The notes: generated by a model from the letters alone, not told the origin. Shown: positions 1 to 6,864, counted from the stretch's first letter. The stretch: DNA of 9,508 bases from Planctomycetota bacterium (GCA_003669575.1 QWOR01000218.1:1-9508), one strand, 5' to 3'. Numbers and translations: made by a program.

Positions 1-132
1 CGATTTCACTACAAACGCCCCGAACTCTTTGCGATTGAAGTGACTTGTACCGAGACCGATTCACCCTTCACCGTTCGGGAAACCCCCGACATGGCCGGGT
101 GCCACAGCTGGGTTCAACTTCCAGCCACCTGA
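1..132 (+). CDS. C-terminal fragment of an unrecognised protein (5' end outside window)
   Basis: Frame 1 is open from the first base to a TGA at 130-132 and gives the last 43 residues of a protein, beginning RFHYKRPELFAIEVTC and ending SWVQLPAT. The other two forward frames hit stops within about 45 bases, and third positions in this frame favour G or C as in the neighbouring genes, which supports real coding. The fragment has a basic-aromatic start, two cysteines and no transmembrane stretch. I do not recognise the family. It is followed by a 172-base spacer before the tRNA promoter and has no obvious intrinsic terminator, although 133-170 is very GC-rich. Confidence 0.6.
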   Translation, partial: RFHYKRPELFAIEVTCTETDSPFTVRETPDMAGCHSWVQLPAT

Positions 133-304
133 TGGCGAGCCGAGCGGGGCCCGGGAGTGGCGGTCGGATGAGCGCGTGCTAGTGCGAGGGCTCATTGGAT
201 GCGAAAATACATCAATCCAGGTTCGAAAGGGCATGTTTCTGCCGGTCTTGGATCGACTTACGCCATTTCACGAGATTCGCAGTCCCAGACGGTGCCTTCC
301 AGGC

Positions 305-332
305 TTGACGACATTTTTGCCTCTGCCATAAT
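305..332 (+). promoter_or_regulatory. Sigma70-type promoter of tRNA-Gly
   Basis: A -35 box TTGACG (305-310) and a -10 box CATAAT (327-332), each one base off consensus, are separated by 16 bases. The expected transcription start (about 338-341) lies 7-10 bases before the mature tRNA 5' end at 348, so the leader would be very short. The bases just after the -10 (CCCGCC, 333-338) form a GC-rich discriminator, the feature that makes stable-RNA promoters sensitive to ppGpp in well-studied bacteria. That it acts this way here is an inference. The tig gene downstream may be read from the same promoter. Confidence 0.72.
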
Positions 333-347
333 CCCGCCTTGCCGATT

Positions 348-420
348 GCGGGTGTAGCTCAGTTGGCAGAGCACCACGTTGCCATCGTGGATGTCGAGGG
401 TTCAAGTCCCTTCACCCGCT
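348..420 (+). tRNA. tRNA-Gly (anticodon GCC)
   Basis: A 73-base cloverleaf can be drawn by hand. The acceptor stem GCGGGTG (348-354) pairs fully with CACCCGC (413-419) and the discriminator base is T at 420. The D stem is GCTC/GAGC, the anticodon stem CCACG/CGTGG encloses the loop TTGCCAT with anticodon GCC, and the five-base variable loop is ATGTC. The T stem GAGGG/CCCTT (one G-U pair) encloses TTCAAGT. The 3' CCA is not encoded, so it must be added by tRNA nucleotidyltransferase. This tRNA reads the glycine codons GGC and GGT. The gene stands alone, 170 bases before tig. Confidence 0.97.
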
Positions 421-438
421 CTTCTCGATTTTCCCCGT

Positions 439-468
439 CACAATTGTGGACGTGGTGAATCGATTCAC
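439..468. promoter_or_regulatory. Two adjacent perfect palindromes between tRNA-Gly and tig
   Basis: CACAATTGTG (439-448, 10 bases) and GTGAATCGATTCAC (455-468, 14 bases) are both perfect, uninterrupted palindromes only six bases apart. With no loop bases they make poor RNA hairpins, so they look more like binding sites for a dimeric DNA-binding protein. They sit 19-48 bases after the tRNA and about 120 bases before the tig start. No promoter could be firmly placed beside them. The operator role is an inference. Confidence 0.35.
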
Positions 469-484
469 TTTGGAAATGACACTT

Positions 485-519
485 CCGACCGTGATCGTGT
501 CTTTGCGGTCACCGGTCGG
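485..519 (+). other. Hairpin in the tig leader, followed by a T-rich run
   Basis: CCGACCGTGA (485-494) pairs with TCACCGGTCGG (509-519) over ten base pairs with one bulged C, around a 14-base loop. The following bases, TTGTCCTTTTGG, are T-rich but not a clean U tract. It could end part of the tRNA-Gly transcript, acting as a leaky terminator or attenuator before tig, or be an RNase processing site. A second small inverted repeat (GTCCG, AA, CGGAC) lies at 538-549. Confidence 0.35.
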
Positions 520-590
520 TTGTCCTTTTGGAACCCTGTCCGAACGGACTCTGTCATTTCCCCGATGGCCTGATGACTGGAGCGGTAAAC

Positions 591-2045
591 GTGGCGGAAC
601 AACAGGTGCTGGATGAGCCGCAGGCCGATGATCTGCCTGCTAAGGCTCGCTTGGAATTGAAGACGGAAATCAAGGACGTCGGCCCCTGCAAAAAGCATAT
701 CCGGGTCATCGTTGCCAAGGATGCCATCGCGGGCGTGATCTCCGAAGCTGTGCAGGAATACGCCGGTAAGGCGGAGATTCCTGGCTTCCGCGCCGGTAAG
801 GTGCCTGCATCGCTCGTCAAGAAGCGATTCAAGAAGGAAATCGCCGACCAGGTCAAGCAGCGCGTGCTGATGGTCAGCCTCGATCAGATCGCCGAAGATT
901 CCAAGATTGATCCGATCAATCAGCCGAACCTCGATCTCGACACGGTTGAGATTCCTGAGGACGCCGACTTCGAGTACGAATTCGACGTGGAAGTTCGGCC
1001 GACATTCGACCTGCCCACCTACAAGGGCCTGAAGCTCTCCCGTCCCGTTCGTGAAATTTCCGATCAGGACATCGACAGCTATCTGTCCGGTTTCGTTGAG
1101 CAGTACGGCACGCAAGAGCCAGTCGATACTCCGGTCGCTGCTGGCGACTTCGTGAACGTCAACATTGTGATCTCACGCAATGGTGTCGAGTACAACAAGA
1201 TCGACGATCAACTCGTCCGGATCATGCCTGTACTCAAGCTGCAGGACGGCGAACTGAATGGCTTTGACACACTGATGATCGGTGCCAAGGAAGGGGAGAC
1301 CCGGACGGCCAAGGTCAAGGTGTCGATGGAAGCCAGCACCGTTGAAATGCGTGGCGAAGAACTCGATGTCGCCTTCACGGTCCTGGACGTGAAGCGGATC
1401 AGCGTTCCCACGGTCGACGAAGAGTTTTGCGACCGCGTCGGCTTCTCCTCGCTCGAATCTCTGCGGACCGCGATCCGCCGTACCCTCGATCGTCAGGTCA
1501 AGTACGAGCAGCGTCAGACCTGCCGCAAGCAGATCACCGACAAAATCACCGAATCGGCGAACTGGGAACTCCCAGCCGATATGGTTGAGAAGCAGGTCGA
1601 CAACGCCCTGCGTCGAGAAATTCTCGAAATGCAGCAGGCCGGGTTCACGACCCAGCAGATCATGGCTCGCGAAAACGACCTGCGTCAGCAGTCTCTGACC
1701 ATGACCCGTCGCAACCTGAAGGAGCACTTCATCCTCGATCGCATCGCGACCGAAGAGAAGATCGAAGTCTCTGAACTCGAAATCGAGCAGGAAATCACGA
1801 CCATGGCATTCCAGCGGGGCGAAAGCCCACGCCGGGTGCGGGCTCGCCTGATCAAGTCGGGTGTCATCGAAAACCTCTACGCTCAGATCCGTGAGCGTAA
1901 GGCAGTCGACCTGATCCTCGATTCAGCCGCCTTCAACGACACTGCATACAATCTGCTTCAGGATCGCAACACTGCGGCTCTGGAGCGATCTCTCTGCATC
2001 ACGCAGGCAGCTGCTCCTGCCGCTGAGAGCAACGACGCAGAGTAA
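591..2045 (+). CDS. tig: Trigger factor, ribosome-associated chaperone
   Basis: Trigger factor docks beside the ribosome exit tunnel and shields nascent chains in the cytoplasm. The N-terminal ribosome-binding domain covers about residues 20-135 and carries the signature loop GFRAGKVP at 65-72. A divergent FKBP-like domain follows at about 180-270, and then the helical SurA-like chaperone domain (about 275-445), rich in Gln, Arg and Glu. The 484 residues exceed the roughly 430 of E. coli; the extra length is a short N-terminal lead and an Ala/Glu tail. I chose the GTG at 591 because GGAG (579-582) lies eight bases upstream. The in-frame ATG codons at 528 and 573 lack a good ribosome site, and 528 falls just after a leader hairpin. 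The FKBP-like domain looks degenerate, so prolyl isomerase activity is uncertain. The gene is not followed by clpP or clpX, a common arrangement elsewhere, but by a terminator and lysS. Confidence 0.95.
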   Translation: MAEQQVLDEPQADDLPAKARLELKTEIKDVGPCKKHIRVIVAKDAIAGVISEAVQEYAGKAEIPGFRAGKVPASLVKKRFKKEIADQVKQRVLMVSLDQIAEDSKIDPINQPNLDLDTVEIPEDADFEYEFDVEVRPTFDLPTYKGLKLSRPVREISDQDIDSYLSGFVEQYGTQEPVDTPVAAGDFVNVNIVISRNGVEYNKIDDQLVRIMPVLKLQDGELNGFDTLMIGAKEGETRTAKVKVSMEASTVEMRGEELDVAFTVLDVKRISVPTVDEEFCDRVGFSSLESLRTAIRRTLDRQVKYEQRQTCRKQITDKITESANWELPADMVEKQVDNALRREILEMQQAGFTTQQIMARENDLRQQSLTMTRRNLKEHFILDRIATEEKIEVSELEIEQEITTMAFQRGESPRRVRARLIKSGVIENLYAQIRERKAVDLILDSAAFNDTAYNLLQDRNTAALERSLCITQAAAPAAESNDAE

Positions 2046-2092
2046 TGACGGTCGTGGCCCCGATTTTTCGGGCTCATCCGCCAAAGTCTAAG

Positions 2093-2134
2093 ACCCTCGC
2101 AGCTGTCCGCACGGTTGCGGGGGTTCTCTTTTTT
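2093..2134 (+). terminator. Intrinsic terminator of tig
   Basis: ACCCTCGCA (2093-2101) pairs with TGCGGGGGT (2116-2124) over nine base pairs including one G-U, closing a 14-base loop. It is followed directly by the T-rich tail TTCTCTTTTTT (2124-2134). It starts 48 bases after the tig stop. Because it lies at the upstream edge of the lysS open frame, it also argues against any lysS start before about 2135. A weaker hairpin, CCCGA/TCGGG with a TTTT loop, precedes it near 2059-2072. Confidence 0.85.
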
Positions 2135-2243
2135 CGGTGATGGTCGTCGGTGGCTCGCTCCCGGGTGGGACTGCCTGAGAGACCGAACCTCTTGTCCACT
2201 GGCTGGCTCTCAATTTCACCAAGTCATTGCAGAGAAGTTGACC

Positions 2244-3767
2244 ATGTCTGAAGCTGCTACGCCCGATCGTCTGGAAGCTGTCCGCCTGGAAAAGCTCAAG
2301 AAGATTGTTGAACTCGGTCATGATCCCTACGGACAGCGTTTTGATAATCATCAGGCGATTCGCGATGTCCGCGCGCTGGCCCCGGCCGACAATGGCGTCG
2401 ATGGGGAAAAAGTTCGCGTCGCCGGTCGCATCATGCTGGCTAATGACAAGGGCAAGCTCAAGTTCTTCCACATCCAGGACATGACCGGTCGCATCCAGCT
2501 GATGGTCAGCAAGGCCGACTGTCCCGAGCCCGTCTGGCAGCTGATCGAACAACTCGACCTGGGTGACATCGTCGGTGTCGATGGTCCCGTGCGCCGCACT
2601 CGGACCGGTGAGATCACCGTCTTCATCCAGGATCTCAAGATCCTCTGTAAGTCACTGACCCAGCCACCAGAAAAGTTCCACGGCGTCAGTGATGTTGAGA
2701 CCCTGCTGCGTCACCGTCACCTGGACCTGATCTACACCGAAGGTGTGCTCGACCGGATGCTGCTGCGGACGCGGATCATCGACTCGATCCGTACCACGCT
2801 GAAGTCGCATAAGTTCTACGAGACCGAGACGCCGGTTCTGCACGCCATTGCGGGTGGTGCGGCCGCTCGCCCCTTCGTCACGCATCATAATGCGCTCGAC
2901 ATCCCGCTCTACCTGCGGATTGCACTGGAGCTGCACCTCAAGCGGTTGATGGTCGGTGGGATTGAGCGCGTGTATGACATGAGCCGCGTCTTCCGGAACG
3001 AGGGGATCGACTCCACGCATAACCCCGAATTCACGATGATCGAGCTGTACCAGGCGTACGGCGATTACCGGTCGATGATGGATCTCGCGGAAGAGGTCAT
3101 CACGAATTGCGTGCGAGTGGTTCTGGCTGACAAGGCTGCCCGGGCGATCGCCAAGGGGGAAACGCCGCCCGATCAGGAGCGACTCGTATTGCCCTGGGGC
3201 GACACCGAGGTCGACTTCACGCCGCCGTGGCGACGGGCGACCTATGCCGAGCTGTTCCTGGAACACGTCGGCGTCGACATCGCTGACATGCCAGCGATCA
3301 TCGAGATCGCCAAGAAGAAGGGGCTCGAGACCAATAACGTCCATCCCGACGTGATCGTCAGCGAGGTCTTCGAACTGTTCGTTGAGGATTCGCTGGTGGG
3401 CCCGGTGTTCGTCATCGATTACCCCGCCGCGATCTGCCCGCTAACGAAGCGGAAGCAGGACAACCCCGCGATTGCTGAGCGGTTTGAGCTTTATATCCAG
3501 CGCATGGAACTGGCCAACGCCTACACCGAGCTGAATGACTCGAAGCTGCAGGAAGATCTCTTCCGCACCCAGCTGGCCGGGCTCTCGGAAGAAGACTCGA
3601 TGGCCAAGATGGACCACGAGTTTATTCAAGCTCTCCGTTGTGGAATGCCTCCAGCCGGGGGGATGGGCATCGGGATCGATCGCCTGATCATGCTCCTGAC
3701 CAACAGCCGCAGTATTCGCGATGTGATCTTCTTCCCACTGCTCAAGCCCGAGATCCCGGCGAAATAA
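2244..3767 (+). CDS. lysS: Lysyl-tRNA synthetase, class II
   Basis: This cytoplasmic enzyme joins lysine to tRNA-Lys using ATP. The 507 residues match the usual class II LysRS length. The N-terminal OB-fold anticodon-binding domain runs from about 55 to 140 (VRVAGRIM, then FFHIQDMTGRIQLMVSK). The catalytic core follows: the GGAAARPF segment at 204-211, motif 2 with FRNEGIDSTHNPEFTMIELY (250-269), and motif 3 with GMGIGIDR near 473-480 and RSIRDVIFFP close to the C-terminus. The ATG at 2244 is chosen because homology begins just after it, a weak purine-rich site (GAGAAG, 2232-2237) precedes it by six bases, and the frame's extension upstream runs into the tig terminator. One oddity is RIALELHLKR where many bacterial enzymes have RIAPELYLKR. 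The 109-base leader after the terminator shows no recognised riboswitch or T-box. Confidence 0.97.
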   Translation: MSEAATPDRLEAVRLEKLKKIVELGHDPYGQRFDNHQAIRDVRALAPADNGVDGEKVRVAGRIMLANDKGKLKFFHIQDMTGRIQLMVSKADCPEPVWQLIEQLDLGDIVGVDGPVRRTRTGEITVFIQDLKILCKSLTQPPEKFHGVSDVETLLRHRHLDLIYTEGVLDRMLLRTRIIDSIRTTLKSHKFYETETPVLHAIAGGAAARPFVTHHNALDIPLYLRIALELHLKRLMVGGIERVYDMSRVFRNEGIDSTHNPEFTMIELYQAYGDYRSMMDLAEEVITNCVRVVLADKAARAIAKGETPPDQERLVLPWGDTEVDFTPPWRRATYAELFLEHVGVDIADMPAIIEIAKKKGLETNNVHPDVIVSEVFELFVEDSLVGPVFVIDYPAAICPLTKRKQDNPAIAERFELYIQRMELANAYTELNDSKLQEDLFRTQLAGLSEEDSMAKMDHEFIQALRCGMPPAGGMGIGIDRLIMLLTNSRSIRDVIFFPLLKPEIPAK

Positions 3768-3792
3768 TTATCGAGAGTTGGGGTGGGGACCT

Positions 3793-3837
3793 GCCGATCG
3801 CTTGGGGCGGACTAAAAGGTCTGCCCCTCTGATCGGC
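3793..3837 (+). other. Long imperfect hairpin just after lysS
   Basis: The outer arms GCCGATC (3793-3799) and GATCGGC (3831-3837) pair perfectly. Across a small internal loop, GGGGCGGACT (3804-3813) pairs with GGTCTGCCCC (3818-3827), with two G-U pairs and an AAAA loop. That gives about 17 base pairs in 45 bases, starting 26 bases after the lysS stop. There is no U tract on either strand, so it is not a classic intrinsic terminator. It may still mark the lysS transcript end by protecting or pausing, or be a REP-like genomic repeat. Confidence 0.55.
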
Positions 3838-3937
3838 ATCTGCGTACGGACAGCTGTGTCTGGTTCCGACGAGCGATGAGTCCGCCTCAACGTCCACGGT
3901 CGCGTGGGCGACATTGAGTGGTACCAAAAAATTGAGA

Positions 3938-4017
3938 CCCCGGTCGAACGACGACCGGGGCCCATTCTGCACGTCCATACGTGCAGAAGCGCGGAGTTGT
4001 AAGCTGCAAAACAGCTT
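3938..4017. other. Three tandem perfect hairpins (candidate structured RNA)
   Basis: Three perfect stem-loops follow one another almost without gaps. CCCCGGTCG/CGACCGGGG (3938-3946 and 3952-3960) has a loop AACGA. TTCTGCACGT/ACGTGCAGAA (3965-3974 and 3979-3988) has a loop CCAT and ten perfect pairs. AAGCTG/CAGCTT (4001-4006 and 4012-4017) has a loop CAAAA. The last one has a competing fold, GCAAA with TTTGC. More stems follow to about 4240. Several loop sizes are suited to RNA. I recognise no known RNA family, and the transcribed strand cannot be told from sequence alone. Confidence 0.4.
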
Positions 4018-4345
4018 TGCTTCGGCGCGGCGGCAGCAGCTGGAGATTCAATGCGTTCAGCGTGCGAAGCGTCCCACGCTGGTTGCACAAACTAAGGAAC
4101 GCTTTAGCCGCCCAGATGTCTACAGGCAGATTTTCTGCTTCAGAAAAAACTCCGGCCATGAGCCGATCACTCTGCCGTCGGGCGTTTTGTGGCAACCCGC
4201 AGCCAGCGTTCCGCATATCCGTTAGCCTCACCCTAACGCTTACGGTCTAACCGGCAGGTTTCACCGAACGATTCGTTACGCCAGACGACTCAACCGGGAT
4301 GTTGGCCGAAAGGGCCGTCTCTCGACCACAGCGATGTCATCTGAA

Positions 4346-4448
4346 GGGCAGAATATAGAGTGGGGGGCGATCCGATCGCTCCATGGCCGGATTGCGCATG
4401 TTGTGCTGCCAGGGAGGGCAGAATGGAGTGAAGGGCGATTTCCGATGG
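4346..4448 (+). repeat. Two-copy imperfect direct repeat upstream of ftsK
   Basis: Copy 1 (4346-4378) and copy 2 (4416-4448) are each 33 bases and start exactly 70 bases apart. Both begin GGGCAGAAT, continue with GAGTG and GGGCGAT, and end with CCGAT. They differ by two small compensating indels and a few substitutions. Copy 2 ends 40 bases before the ftsK start. They could be paired protein-binding sites controlling ftsK or the remains of a local duplication. No promoter boxes were confidently found in or around them. Confidence 0.5.
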
Positions 4449-4488
4449 CAACGACAGCACTTGTCCATGCGAGAATCGCGGAAGGTAC

Positions 4489-6864
4489 ATGATCGATTTC
4501 CAGCGTCTGAAAAATGACTTGCTGGCGCTCGGGTGCCTGGCCCTCTCGGTGTTCCTGGTACTCAGCCTTGGCAGCTACGATCCGGCCGACCCGCCGGCGT
4601 CGCTGGTTTTCCCTGCGCATACGATGGTGGCTAATCTCGCGGGCCAGCCCGGTGCGATTACCGCCAACAGCCTCTTCACCTTGCTGGGTGAAGCCGCCTG
4701 GAGTGTGGTTCTGCTGCTGGTCCTGGCTGACCTTCGCCTGTTTCGTCGCGTTCCTACGCCCGATCCGGGAGTACGCCTTCTGGGAGCGGGACTGCTGGTC
4801 GCAGCGGTGGCGTTGACGTTTCAGCTGCTGCTGCCTCGATGGGGGCATGGGCCAGTGATCGGGAGCGGAGGCTGGGTCGGGGCCTGGGCCGGAGCTGTCG
4901 TTGAAAAGTATTTCGCTCTGACCGGCGGCTTGATTGTCGCGGGTACACTGGCGCTGGCGGGGTCGCTGTTGGCTGCGGACAACCAGGTCTCGCAGTGGTG
5001 TGTCTCGGGCCTGTTGCTCCCCTTTCGCATTCTGGTTCTGCCTTTCCGGCCACTGATGCGGCGTTATGAAGAGCCCTCGAGTGGATTGTCAACGGACGAG
5101 TACGACGAGGCCACGGTGCCGCAACGGCCCATTCCCGTTCGCGCGGCCTCCATGCCAATCGCCGTCACCCGTGCTGCGGAACGAGCTGCCGCAGCCTCAG
5201 CTGCATCAACCGCGACGAGTGCCCCAGCTGCGCCGCAAACGGGCTTTAAGGTCAATCTGCCGCTGGGAGGTCGAACCAGGACGCCGAAGACAGCAGCTGT
5301 GGCATCCAGCACTCCACTGACGAGACCTGTCCATCGTCTGCCCGATACGAGTCTGCTGGAGGATGCCCAGGAGTTTCCGTTTGAGAAACTCGCCGAGAAG
5401 GCCCAACTCAACGCTGCGACACTGGAAAAGACGTTCGAGCAGTTCGGCCTCAAAGTGAAGGTCACTGAGATCGACACGGGGCCCGTGGTCACGCTCTTTG
5501 AGATCGACCTCGAACCGGGTCTGAAAGTGGCCAAGGTCATCAGCCTGCAGGACGACCTCGCGATCGCGTTGCGCGTACCTGCGGTGCGTGTCGTCTCCCC
5601 CATCCCCGGTAAGAACACGGTCGGGGTCGAAGTCCCCAACGACATCCGTGTGATGGTCCGGCTCAAGGAACTGATCGAAGCGACCGGTCCGGAACTCGAC
5701 AAGCTGCGCATCCCGATGTTCCTGGGTAAGGATGTCAGCGGGGGCTCGCTGGTCGTTGATATGGCCAAGATGCCGCACCTGTTGATTGCTGGTCGCACGG
5801 GAACGGGTAAGAGCGTGTGCTTGAACACGCTGATCGTGTCGATGCTGATGACCCGGACGCCGGACGAAGTGCGGATGATCATGATCGACCCCAAGATGGT
5901 CGAGCTGAGTCCGTTCACCAAGTTGCCGCACCTGATGCACCCGGTCATCACCGACATGAAAAAGGCCGAGGCGGTACTGGCCTGGGCCGTTGACAAGATG
6001 GAGGAACGGTACGACCTGCTCGCTCGTGTTGGGGTGCGCCATCTCGACAGCTACAACAAGCTCGGCAAGGAAGAGGTCCTCGACCGCCTCGATATCGATC
6101 CCGACAGCTATGAAGCCGAGGCAATCCCCGAGAAGATGCCGTACATCGTGATCATCGCCGACGAAATGGCGGACATGATCATGACCAGCGGCAAGGATGT
6201 CGAAGCTCACATCATCCGCCTGGCTCAGAAGTCGCGAGCTGTGGGAATCCACCTGATCCTCGCCACGCAGAAACCGACGGTCGATGTTATCACCGGTCTC
6301 ATCAAGTCGAACCTGCCCGCGCGCATCGCATTCCAGGTCGCCAGCAAGAACGACAGCCGCGTCGTGCTGGATGAGAACGGAGCCGAGAAGCTGCTGGGCT
6401 ACGGTGATATGTTGTTCCTGGCTCCGGGGACGAGTACGCTCTCCCGTGCTCAGGGAACCTACATCAGTGATGACGAGGTCAATACCGTCATCGAGTTCTT
6501 CAGCGACCAGCCGACGCAGTATTCCGCCGAGATCGCTGAAGCGACCGCAGCTGCGATGCGTAAAGATAAAGAGAAAGAGGGCGGCGGACCTACCGACAAT
6601 GCCCGCGCCAAAGACGAGGTCTATCAGCGGGCTTGCGAAGTCGTCATCAACGAAGGACGCGGCAGCGTGTCATTGCTGCAGAGAGCTCTGGGCATCGGGT
6701 ACGGTCGGGCCGCTCGCATGATCGACTGGATGGCGGAAGACGGCATCGTCGGAGACTACAACGGTGCGAAATGCCGTGAAGTCATTTGTACGCTCGCAGA
6801 CTGGCATTCCCGCCAGTCTGGATTCGGCGGCGATTCGGGTGATGATGAGGATGACTTCGAGTAA
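4489..6864 (+). CDS. ftsK: DNA translocase FtsK/SpoIIIE
   Basis: FtsK is a membrane-anchored hexameric motor that pumps DNA at the septum so that sister chromosomes clear the closing division site. About four membrane segments lie at residues 11-29, 64-84, 96-115 and 141-162, with a possible fifth hydrophobic stretch at 172-186. A short Ala/Pro/Thr-rich linker follows (about 195-285), then the alpha domain and the RecA-like beta domain. Walker A is GRTGTGKS (435-442), Walker B is VIIADE (about 554-559), and ATQKP and the conserved SNLPARIAFQVASKNDSR segment follow. The winged-helix gamma domain, which in relatives reads KOPS/SRS polarity sites, lies at about 709-770. The tail is acidic (GDDEDDFE). 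At 791 residues it resembles SpoIIIE more than the 1329-residue E. coli protein. The Arg in Walker A is unlike the usual GATGSGKS. GGAAGG (4480-4485) sits three bases before the ATG, closer than usual. Confidence 0.96.
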   Translation: MIDFQRLKNDLLALGCLALSVFLVLSLGSYDPADPPASLVFPAHTMVANLAGQPGAITANSLFTLLGEAAWSVVLLLVLADLRLFRRVPTPDPGVRLLGAGLLVAAVALTFQLLLPRWGHGPVIGSGGWVGAWAGAVVEKYFALTGGLIVAGTLALAGSLLAADNQVSQWCVSGLLLPFRILVLPFRPLMRRYEEPSSGLSTDEYDEATVPQRPIPVRAASMPIAVTRAAERAAAASAASTATSAPAAPQTGFKVNLPLGGRTRTPKTAAVASSTPLTRPVHRLPDTSLLEDAQEFPFEKLAEKAQLNAATLEKTFEQFGLKVKVTEIDTGPVVTLFEIDLEPGLKVAKVISLQDDLAIALRVPAVRVVSPIPGKNTVGVEVPNDIRVMVRLKELIEATGPELDKLRIPMFLGKDVSGGSLVVDMAKMPHLLIAGRTGTGKSVCLNTLIVSMLMTRTPDEVRMIMIDPKMVELSPFTKLPHLMHPVITDMKKAEAVLAWAVDKMEERYDLLARVGVRHLDSYNKLGKEEVLDRLDIDPDSYEAEAIPEKMPYIVIIADEMADMIMTSGKDVEAHIIRLAQKSRAVGIHLILATQKPTVDVITGLIKSNLPARIAFQVASKNDSRVVLDENGAEKLLGYGDMLFLAPGTSTLSRAQGTYISDDEVNTVIEFFSDQPTQYSAEIAEATAAAMRKDKEKEGGGPTDNARAKDEVYQRACEVVINEGRGSVSLLQRALGIGYGRAARMIDWMAEDGIVGDYNGAKCREVICTLADWHSRQSGFGGDSGDDEDDFE
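6797..6820 (+). other. Perfect 9-bp hairpin inside the 3' end of ftsK
   Basis: CAGACTGGC (6797-6805) and GCCAGTCTG (6812-6820) are exact inverted copies around the loop ATTCCC. The second arm ends 44 bases before the end of the stop codon, within the codons for the poorly conserved tail after the gamma domain. It is not followed by a T run. It may stabilise or pause the mRNA, or be chance. No intrinsic terminator is visible after the ftsK stop. Confidence 0.45.

Larger units (their letters stand above)
3768..4488. other. 721-base gene-poor, hairpin-rich spacer between lysS and ftsK
   Basis: No convincing gene is seen. Open frames of about 100 codons exist on both strands (for example 3914-4225 plus and 3887-4231 minus), but they overlap each other, lack good ribosome sites and have unremarkable compositions. 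The spacer instead holds many inverted repeats, most of them perfect: 3793-3837, 3894-3907, 3938-3960, 3965-3988, 4001-4017, 4058-4081 (enclosed by GCGTTC 4053-4058 and GAACGC 4097-4102, which share one base with it), 4131-4147 and 4220-4238. An imperfect direct repeat lies at 4346-4448. No clear sigma70 promoter for ftsK could be placed. The main hairpin groups and the repeat are listed separately. Confidence 0.6.

Noticed and set aside
379..573. 64-codon plus-strand open frame overlapping tRNA-Gly
   Set aside because: It begins inside the tRNA anticodon arm region and has no ribosome site; it is a chance frame.
465..1115. 216-codon minus-strand frame opposite tig
   Set aside because: It is antisense to well-supported trigger factor codons, and its composition is what a G/C-rich third-position gene produces on the opposite strand.
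2115..2243. Upstream extension of lysS (43 extra residues)
   Set aside because: It begins inside the tig terminator, has no similarity to LysRS N-termini, and a good ATG exists at 2244.
2135..2243. Possible T-box or riboswitch in the lysS leader
   Set aside because: Only a long-loop TGAGAG/CTCTCA stem (2176-2181, 2207-2212) is seen; no T-box sequence or known aptamer core is present.
3887..4231. Overlapping 103- to 114-codon frames on both strands in the lysS-ftsK spacer
   Set aside because: They cover each other, lack ribosome sites and recognisable motifs, and the underlying DNA is better described by hairpins.
5206..6252. 348-codon minus-strand frame opposite ftsK
   Set aside because: It lies wholly antisense to the conserved FtsK motor domain, and its His/Asp/Arg-rich composition is typical of a shadow frame.
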